A program made the position numbers and the translations under genes. This document shows positions 58,857 to 64,000 of a stretch of DNA of 64,000 nucleotides, one piece after another (the stretch's first letter is position 1; each line of letters starts with the position of its first letter). The stretch is taken from positions 124,001 to 188,000 of the forward strand of contig NZ_JAENHP010000008.1 of the NCBI RefSeq assembly GCF_016834655.1. The letters run 5' to 3'. The notes below the pieces were generated by a model. The model was not told the DNA's origin. It did not search any database and saw only the letters and a program-made list of their open reading frames with translations. Origin of the DNA: Paractinoplanes ovalisporus (GTDB lineage: Bacteria > Actinomycetota > Actinomycetes > Mycobacteriales > Micromonosporaceae).

Positions 58857-58884
58857 GGAACCGGCGGGACAGTGGCGTCGACTA
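58857..58884 (+). promoter_or_regulatory. predicted ECF promoter GGAACC-N17-GACTA for the MauE-DsbA operon
   Basis: GGAACC (58857-58862), 17 nt, GACTA (58880-58884). The expected start of transcription is 58891-58892, at GTG 58892, so the message may be leaderless. Same motif and spacing as the two copies facing copCD. Confidence 0.6.
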
Positions 58885-58891
58885 ACTGGGC

Positions 58892-59392
58892 GTGACCATG
58901 GACTTGAGGCAGCAGCCATCCCGGCTCGCGGCGGCCTGGCCGTGGATCTCCACCCTCGCGCGTCTGGGGCTGGCGGCGGTCTTCCTGATCGCCGGCGGTC
59001 TCAAGGTGACCGACCTGGCCGCCTCGGCGCGCGCGGTGAACGCGTACGACCTGATGTCCTACGACACCGCCAAGGTGATCGGGGCCGTGCAGCCGTTCCT
59101 GGAGATCGCACTGGGCCTCCTGCTGCTGATCGGCATAGCGACCCGGCTCAGCGCGGCCATCGCCGCCGTACTGCTGGTGATCTTCATCGCCGGCATCGTC
59201 TCGGCGTGGGCGCGCGGGCTGCAGATCGACTGTGGCTGTTTCAGCAAGGGCGGGGAACTGACCGGCGGACGCACCGCACAGTACGGCCTGGACATCCTGC
59301 GCGACGTGGGCTTTCTCGCGCTGGCGGGCATTCTGGTGTGGAAGCCGCGCTCGAAGTTCTCGGTCGACGGGCTTCTGATGGGGGATCGATGA
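58892..59392 (+). CDS. MauE/DoxX-like membrane protein
   Basis: 166 residues from GTG 58892 (ATG 58898 also possible). Four membrane helices with the DoxX/MauE pattern (LARLGLAAVFLIAGGLKVTD, FLEIALGLLLLIGIATRLSA). A CXC pair (C114, C116) in IDCGCF sits by the third helix, as in MauE-like redox relay proteins related to the DsbD/VKOR role of passing electrons across the membrane. The stop overlaps the DsbA-like gene start as ATGA, so the two work together. Confidence 0.83.
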   Translation: MTMDLRQQPSRLAAAWPWISTLARLGLAAVFLIAGGLKVTDLAASARAVNAYDLMSYDTAKVIGAVQPFLEIALGLLLLIGIATRLSAAIAAVLLVIFIAGIVSAWARGLQIDCGCFSKGGELTGGRTAQYGLDILRDVGFLALAGILVWKPRSKFSVDGLLMGDR

Positions 59393-60141
59393 GCAAGGGC
59401 AACAGGGGGCGTGACCGCGCGGCCGCGAAGCGGATCGTCGAACAGCAGAAGGCGGCCGAGCGCCGCCGCCGGGTGACGATCTGGACCTCGGTCGGCGTCG
59501 TCGCCGTCCTGCTGATCGCCGGCCTGATCGGCTGGGGCGTGCTGGCCAACCAGGAGAAGAGCACCGACGCGTCGAAGGTGAACACGCCCAGCGTGGCGGT
59601 CGACGACGGCACGGCGTTCGCGGTCGGCACCGGCCCGGTGACGGTCGACATCTACGAAGACTTCATGTGCCCGATCTGCCACTCGTTCGAAGACCAGACC
59701 GGCCCGACGATCACGCAGATGGTCGCCGACAAGAAGATCACCGTGCGCTACCACCCGGTGTCCATCCTGGACCGGGCCTCGAACGGCACGCAGTACTCGA
59801 CGCGCTCGGCCGGGGCCGCGGCGGCCGCCGCTGTCGACGGCAAGTTCCTCGAGTACCACAAGGTCCTGTTCGACAACCAGCCCGAGGAGAACAGCGACGG
59901 GCTGAGCAACGAGAAGCTGATCGAGCTCGGGCAGAGTGTCGGGCTCGGCGACACCTTCGCCACGGCGGTCAACGACAAGACGTACGACTCGTGGGCCACC
60001 AAGGTCACCGAGACGTTCGCGTCGCGCGGCTACAACGGCACGCCGACCATCGTCGTGAACGGCAAGCAGGTCGAGGGGCCGAACAACACGCTGCCCACCA
60101 CCGAGGTCTTCACCCAGGCGGTCACGGCGGCCGCGGGGTGA
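59389..60141 (+). CDS. membrane-anchored DsbA-like thiol oxidoreductase
   Basis: 250 residues. A basic cytoplasmic start (RDRAAAKRIVEQQKAAERRRR), one membrane helix (about 30-52), then a thioredoxin-fold domain outside: active site CPIC (C94, C97) in YEDFMCPICHSF, an inserted helical region, and the cis-Pro loop NGTPTIVVNG. It oxidises or isomerises disulfides in exported proteins, with electrons handled by the MauE-like protein upstream. The stop overlaps the next gene start (GTGA). Confidence 0.92.
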   Translation: MSKGNRGRDRAAAKRIVEQQKAAERRRRVTIWTSVGVVAVLLIAGLIGWGVLANQEKSTDASKVNTPSVAVDDGTAFAVGTGPVTVDIYEDFMCPICHSFEDQTGPTITQMVADKKITVRYHPVSILDRASNGTQYSTRSAGAAAAAAVDGKFLEYHKVLFDNQPEENSDGLSNEKLIELGQSVGLGDTFATAVNDKTYDSWATKVTETFASRGYNGTPTIVVNGKQVEGPNNTLPTTEVFTQAVTAAAG

Positions 60142-61088
60142 GATGTCTCGCGTTGATCGTGGCGGTGGCCGGGGCCGTGCTGGTCCCGGCCACCCCTGCG
60201 TTCGCGCACGGCGGTGACATCCCGGGCGCCACCGCCTATCGGACAACCGTGACCTCGGCCACCCTCGACGGCGTGGAGGCGCGCATGGTCGAGGCCGGGG
60301 CGCGGGTCGAGCTCACCAGCCACAGCGAACAGCCGGTCGAGATCCTCGGGTACGCCGGGGAGCCGTACCTGGAAATGCGACCCGACGGCACCTGGCAGAA
60401 CGTCAACTCGCCATCCACCTACCTGAACGAGACGCTCGCCTTCGACAGCCCGCTGCCCGCGAACGCCGACGCCACCGCGCCGCCCTCCTGGCGCAAGATC
60501 TCGGACTCGCGCTCGGTGCGCTGGCACGACCAGCGGACCCAGTGGATGAGCACCGGCAAGCCCCCGCAGGCCGTCGCCGACCCGTCCCGCAGCCACCACC
60601 TGCGCGACTGGACCCTGCCGCTGCGGGTGCAGACCACGGCGTACGAGATCCGCGGCACCCTCGACTGGGAACCGCCGCCGCTCGCGTGGATGTGGTGGGC
60701 CGGCGCGGCGCTCGCGGGTCTGGCCGCCGCGGCGCTGGCCTATCGGTGGCCGGGTTCGGTGCGGGCCGTCGCGCTCGTCGCGGGGCTGGCGCCTCTCACG
60801 TACGCGCTGCTGCGCACCCTGGACGGTGAGACCCCGCCGCCCGTGCTGGTCCTGGCCGGGTTGCTGGGGCTGGCCGCGGTCTACCGGCATCCGCCGTTCT
60901 TCCTGGCGCTGTCCGGGGCCGTGGTCGCGCTGTTCGCCGGCTTCAACGAGACCCGGATCTTCTTTGCCGCCGTGCCCCCGACGGTCGGGCCGGGCTCGGT
61001 CGCACGGCTGGCCGTGACGCTGGCCCTGGGCCTCGGGGCCGGGCTGGCGCTGACCGGGGTGCTGCGGATGCGGTCGACCGCTTTGTAA
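60138..61088 (+). CDS. exported membrane protein of the redox operon, unknown function
   Basis: 316 residues from GTG 60138. A signal peptide ends at AFA-HGGD, so a mature N-terminal histidine is exposed, as in CopC-type copper proteins. A beta-rich outside domain (about 25-195) is followed by four to five membrane helices. No catalytic motif is recognised. Coupling to MauE and DsbA, the shared promoter with CopCD and the HGG start suggest a role in copper or thiol handling. Not assigned to a family. Confidence 0.65.
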   Translation: MRCLALIVAVAGAVLVPATPAFAHGGDIPGATAYRTTVTSATLDGVEARMVEAGARVELTSHSEQPVEILGYAGEPYLEMRPDGTWQNVNSPSTYLNETLAFDSPLPANADATAPPSWRKISDSRSVRWHDQRTQWMSTGKPPQAVADPSRSHHLRDWTLPLRVQTTAYEIRGTLDWEPPPLAWMWWAGAALAGLAAAALAYRWPGSVRAVALVAGLAPLTYALLRTLDGETPPPVLVLAGLLGLAAVYRHPPFFLALSGAVVALFAGFNETRIFFAAVPPTVGPGSVARLAVTLALGLGAGLALTGVLRMRSTAL

Positions 61089-61132
61089 CACCTTTCGGCG
61101 CTGTTTCATCCGGGCGGTCTATCGTCATCGGC

Positions 61133-61609
61133 ATGACTGAGACCGTCCGACTCTCCGCCGGCGACCCGGCGCCCGACTTCAGCCTGCCGACCGACAACGG
61201 CGACCGGCTCACCCTCAAGGACCTGCGCGGACGCAAGGTCGTGCTGTACGCGTACCCGTCCGCCATGACCCCCGGCTGCACCACTCAGGCATGTGACTTC
61301 CGCGACTCGCTGGCCTCGCTGCAGGCCGCCGGCTACGAGGTCGTCGGCATCTCCCCCGACACCCCGGCCAAGCTGGCCAAGTTCCGCGAGCACGACGCGA
61401 TCACCTTCCCGCTGGTCAGCGACGAGGACAAGAGCGTGCTCAACGCGTACGGGGCGTTCGGCGAGAAGAAGAACTACGGCAAGACGTACATGGGCGTCAT
61501 CCGATCGACCTTCGTCATCGACGAGAACGGCCTGATCGAGCACGCGCTCTACAACGTCAAGGCCGCCGGTCATGTCGCCAAGCTGCGCCGCGACCTCGGC
61601 ATCGACTGA
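61133..61609 (+). CDS. bcp: thioredoxin-dependent peroxiredoxin, Bcp/PrxQ type
   Basis: 158 residues. Peroxidatic C49 and resolving C54 in TPGCTTQACDFRD, the five-residue spacing of alpha-type Bcp, with the active-site Arg in IRSTFVID and the Pro of YPSAMTPGC. Reduces peroxides with thioredoxin in the cytoplasm. Own promoter region of 44 bp after the redox operon. Confidence 0.95.
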   Translation: MTETVRLSAGDPAPDFSLPTDNGDRLTLKDLRGRKVVLYAYPSAMTPGCTTQACDFRDSLASLQAAGYEVVGISPDTPAKLAKFREHDAITFPLVSDEDKSVLNAYGAFGEKKNYGKTYMGVIRSTFVIDENGLIEHALYNVKAAGHVAKLRRDLGID

Positions 61610-61678
61610 ATCCCTAAAGTCTTACCTTCGGCGGGCCGATCCTTCTGGCAAGACCCGGCAAAGGGGGCTCTCGGACCC

Positions 61679-61720
61679 ACGGCGGCTGTCACGCGGCTCG
61701 ATCCGCGAGGCGGCCGCCGT
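61679..61720. other. nested hairpin after bcp
   Basis: Outer arms ACGGCGGC (61679-61686) and GCCGCCGT (61713-61720) enclose inner arms CGCGG and CCGCG. No T-run. It may end bcp transcription; a structured RNA cannot be excluded. The 190-bp gap to the tRNA holds nothing else. Confidence 0.4.
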
Positions 61721-61801
61721 GCTGTGCGCCGTCCCAGCAGGTCGTTTTCGCGGGCTTGCGTCTAGACTGCCTTCAACGTGCTGCCCTGCGGGGCAGGCCG
61801 G

Positions 61802-61888
61802 GCGGGAGTGGCGTAATCGGCAGCCGCGCGGGTTTTAGGTGCCCGTGCCCGAAAGGGCGTGGGGGTTCAAGTCCCCCCTTCCGCACCA
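61802..61888 (+). tRNA. tRNA-Leu (TAG)
   Basis: 87 nt with encoded CCA. Acceptor GCGGGAG pairs with CTTCCGC; the anticodon stem CGGGT/GCCCG encloses TTTAGGT, giving anticodon TAG; the long variable arm GCCC-GAAA-GGGC is class II, and the T arm is GGGGGTTCAAGTCCCCC. Confidence 0.95.
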
Positions 61889-61955
61889 ACGGCAAAGCTC
61901 AGCCCGACCGGACGCGTCGGGGGAACGCATCCGGCCGGGCCGGGTGGGGAACTAC

Positions 61956-62906
61956 TCAGGAACAGCGTGGGGTGTCGGCCGCCAGGTTCGCGTCCAACTG
62001 GGCGGGCTGGGTCGTGGGGGCCACGGTGGCCGACTCCAGCAGCGGGACAGCGGCCGCGGTGGTGGTGGCCACCGGCTGCGGCTTCGCGCTCGTCTTCGAC
62101 GGCTTGGGTGTGGCCTTCTTCGTGGCCGGCTTCTTCTTCTCGGGCGTGGCGGCCGACTCGGGCTGCTGCCGCACCACACTGCCCCCGAGCTTGGCCGTCG
62201 TCTTCTGGGTCTTGCCGATCGACAGCTTGATGTTCGAGACGGTCACCGAATTCCCGTACACATCGGTGATCTTGACCTTGAACGGGCCGTTGCCGGCGCC
62301 GCTCGGGAGCGTCCAGTAGTTGAAGTCCTCGCGCGACGCGTTCTTGAAGCTGCCGCCCTTACCGGCGACCTTGACCGAGGACAGCTGGTTGCTGTGGTTG
62401 TCGATCAGCACACTCAGCCAGTACTGCGACGAGCCTTCCTTCACCCGTACGGAAATGGGCCCCGGAACCGCCGCCCCGGGAACGGTCCTGTACGTGATCG
62501 GGATGATGCCGGCCGACTGGGCGCCGATCTTCTTGAACGCCGTGAGGCTCAGGTCGAGGTGACCGGCCGGGCACTCCGGGCACGAGTCGATGACCTTGAC
62601 ACGGGTCTTGCCCTTGGGGCCGGCGACGTCGATGTACGTGCCGCAGGCGGCGCCGTTCGAGTATTGGTTGTGCTGCCCCAGGGCCACGTACAGGTCGTCG
62701 GCGGGCGGGCTGGGGAACGAGCAGTTGCCGAGCGTGCCCTCGAGGAAGAAGTACGTCGCCTTGCCCTTCTTGGCCGTGGTGGACGGCGGGGCGGCGCAGG
62801 CGGCGCCGCTGTTCTGGAGCACGAGCGTGACTCCGAGAACGGCGGCGAGAACGACGGCGCCTCCGGCAGCGAGCCAGCGGGGCGAGAACAGGCGAGATCC
62901 GGTCAC
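61956..62906 (-). CDS. bacterial expansin (EXLX1-like)
   Basis: 316 residues from GTG 62906. A signal anchor (WLAAGGAVVLAAVLGVTLVLQ) is followed by a double-psi beta-barrel (about 50-135) with FFLEGTLGNCSFPSPPADDLYVALGQHNQYSNGAACG and the conserved HLDLS aspartate, then the CBM63 beta-sandwich (VKEGSSQYWLSVLIDNHSNQLSSVK) with surface Trp/Tyr. Expansins loosen cellulose-hemicellulose contacts without hydrolysis. A Lys/Thr/Pro-rich extension of 80 residues at the C-terminus is unusual. A perfect 8-bp hairpin (62920-62941) lies just upstream of the start. Confidence 0.9.
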   Translation of the reverse strand: MTGSRLFSPRWLAAGGAVVLAAVLGVTLVLQNSGAACAAPPSTTAKKGKATYFFLEGTLGNCSFPSPPADDLYVALGQHNQYSNGAACGTYIDVAGPKGKTRVKVIDSCPECPAGHLDLSLTAFKKIGAQSAGIIPITYRTVPGAAVPGPISVRVKEGSSQYWLSVLIDNHSNQLSSVKVAGKGGSFKNASREDFNYWTLPSGAGNGPFKVKITDVYGNSVTVSNIKLSIGKTQKTTAKLGGSVVRQQPESAATPEKKKPATKKATPKPSKTSAKPQPVATTTAAAVPLLESATVAPTTQPAQLDANLAADTPRCS

Positions 62907-62988
62907 GCAGAGGAACCCTGCCGCCGCACGAGCGCGGCGGCAACTTTCCTAAGACACTCCTAAGCTTCCAGCGACCGGCTTCACCCGT

Positions 62989-63786
62989 TCACCTGACCAC
63001 GACCGGGTCACCGAGGCGCACTACGCCGGACATGTCCGGAATCAGGTTGATGGCGAACAGCAGCCCGTCGTCGAAGCGCCGGTGCCGGCCCAGGATCCGG
63101 AGCGGCTGGCGCCCCTTCTCACCGGTCTCCTGATCGATGGTGGTCACCAGGCAGCGGGCGCACGACTTGGCCGCCCGGAACGTCACGTCGCCGATCCGCA
63201 ACCGCTGCCCCAGCCAGTCGTCCTCGGCCCAGGCGGGAGCGCCGGCGACCACGAGGTTGGGCCGGAACCGGGTCATCGGCACCGGCTCCTCCCCCGCCTC
63301 GACCAGCCAGTCGTTGAGCGCCGAGAGCGAGCCTTCGTTCGCCAGCAGCACCGGGAAGCCGTCGGCGAAGCTCACCCGGTCGTCCGGCCGCGCGTGCGAC
63401 TCGATCGTGCGGCCGGTCGGGTCGGCCTGCCACACCAGCCGGGCGTCGCGGCCCAGGAAACGGCTGCTCCACTCCTTCTCGGCCACCCGCCCGGGAACCG
63501 GGCCTTTGCTGCGGAAGACGCGCACGTGTTCCGCGGGGCCGTCGACCGGTTCGTCCACCGAGATCGTGGGCATGCCGGGGGCGCTGAGTTCCAGGCCGCC
63601 GGGGCGCGGGGTGACGGTCAGCTGGGTGAGCTCGGGGGTGTCGCGCTGGGTGATGCCGATCCCCTCGGCGTCGACCATCAGCCATCGGCGGTCGCCGGCC
63701 AGGCCCCACGGTTCGACCGGCGTGCTCTCGTGCTCGATGCGATGACAACCCTTGACCGGGTACGTGTACAGGGCCGTGATCCGCAT
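62989..63786 (-). CDS. MOSC domain protein
   Basis: 265 residues from ATG 63786. N-terminal MOSC beta-barrel (MRITALYTYPVKGCHRIEHES) and the C-terminal MOSC core with FRPNLVV and the sulfur-carrier Cys in RAAKSCARCLVTTID. These proteins transfer sulfur or bind molybdenum cofactor, and include YcbX/mARC-type N-hydroxylated-compound reductases. It sits 82 bp upstream of the expansin gene on the same strand. Confidence 0.88.
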   Translation of the reverse strand: MRITALYTYPVKGCHRIEHESTPVEPWGLAGDRRWLMVDAEGIGITQRDTPELTQLTVTPRPGGLELSAPGMPTISVDEPVDGPAEHVRVFRSKGPVPGRVAEKEWSSRFLGRDARLVWQADPTGRTIESHARPDDRVSFADGFPVLLANEGSLSALNDWLVEAGEEPVPMTRFRPNLVVAGAPAWAEDDWLGQRLRIGDVTFRAAKSCARCLVTTIDQETGEKGRQPLRILGRHRRFDDGLLFAINLIPDMSGVVRLGDPVVVR

Positions 63787-63885
63787 GCCCCAGCCTCGCA
63801 CGCCGGGCCGGCTTCTCGTCCGTCACTGAGTCGCGCTGCGCGCACATGTGTGGTCCACGCCATGCGGACGGCATCTTCTCAGGCC

Positions 63886-63914
63886 TTGGCGGATACCCCC
63901 AGGGGGTATATGTT
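63886..63914 (+). promoter_or_regulatory. promoter with CsoR-type operator
   Basis: TTGGCG (63886-63891), 17-nt spacer, TATGTT (63909-63914). The spacer holds ATACCCCC-A-GGGGGTAT (63893-63909), a perfect 8-bp inverted repeat of the CsoR/RicR copper-repressor kind. Start of transcription is expected at the ATG 63921, leaderless. Confidence 0.75.
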
Positions 63915-63920
63915 CACCCT

Positions 63921-64000
63921 ATGACGGAGGCGCAGCGACAGGCATCGCTGGTTCACGGCGACCACGCACACTCGGGTCACGGCGGCCGGGCGGGCCATGA
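63921..64000 (+). CDS. start of a His-rich protein, probable copper-transporting P-type ATPase (3' end outside window)
   Basis: Only 26 codons are visible: MTEAQRQASLVHGDHAHSGH, then GGRAGH, a histidine-rich N-terminus. It follows a CsoR-type operator. His-rich N-termini of this kind occur in CopB-like copper P-type ATPases and other metal transporters. The identity is inferred from the operator and histidines only. Confidence 0.5.
   Translation, partial: MTEAQRQASLVHGDHAHSGHGGRAGH

Overview
The window is high-GC DNA with start/stop-overlapping operons and long antisense reading frames, typical of an actinomycete. The gene set (expansin, pectate lyase and pectinesterase with ricin-type lectin modules, CE4 deacetylase with a CBM2-like domain, several ECF sigma factors, MptB-like mannosyltransferase) suggests a filamentous soil actinobacterium, plausibly Micromonosporaceae. 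That placement is inference from gene content only; no rRNA or marker gene is present.

Layout. 1-2.7 kb: two von Willebrand A proteins facing an internally deleted ATP-grasp protein and a Nudix hydrolase. 2.8-7.2 kb: a cell-surface polysaccharide group (GH18-like lipoprotein, fused polysaccharide deacetylase/GT2 synthase, GDSL hydrolase) with a possible MITE between the last two. 7.3-11.7 kb: amidohydrolase, two membrane mannosyltransferases, MazG. 12-16 kb: a small membrane protein, sigma factor and EAL protein cassette, and a secreted DUF4832-type protein. 16-24.6 kb: PLP decarboxylase and regulator, secreted subtilase, and an ECF sigma/membrane-protein pair divergent from a Tat-type lipoprotein. 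24.7-29.5 kb: CE4 esterase, an FtsX-like lipoprotein, small proteins and two secreted proteases. 29.6-37 kb: an unknown protein plus CHAT protease pair, lactate permease, and two histidine kinases. 37-44.5 kb: oxidoreductase/TetR and a giant repeat-rich surface protein. 44.5-49.8 kb: a pectin operon next to a sigma factor fused to an extracellular beta-helix. 49.8-51.8 kb: tRNA-His, oligoribonuclease and several minisatellite arrays. 51.8-56.3 kb: a large membrane protein with a histone-H1-like tail. 56.5-64 kb: CopC-CopD, ECF sigma factor, MauE/DsbA redox operon, peroxiredoxin, tRNA-Leu, expansin, MOSC protein and the start of a His-rich gene behind a CsoR-type operator.

How parts work together. 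Two plant cell-wall transcription units (CE4 esterase at 24.7 kb, pectinesterase-pectate lyase at 46 kb) carry a near-identical 14-bp palindrome close to the CebR operator in the same place, between -35 and -10, so they are probably co-repressed by one LacI-family protein. The ECF sigma gene at 58.3 kb is bracketed by three copies of GGAACC-N17-GACTA, two facing CopCD and one facing the MauE-DsbA operon; this looks like its own promoter signature and links copper handling to extracytoplasmic thiol chemistry. A second ECF sigma at 23 kb has a symmetric divergent pair GGAACC-N16-TGTCA. Several of these promoters place the transcription start at or next to the start codon, so leaderless mRNAs are likely.

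The strongest candidates for undescribed biology are the sigma factor-zinc motif-TM-beta-helix fusion, the unknown protein/CHAT protease pair, the H1-tailed membrane protein, and the cluster of short-period tandem arrays around 49.8-51.8 kb.
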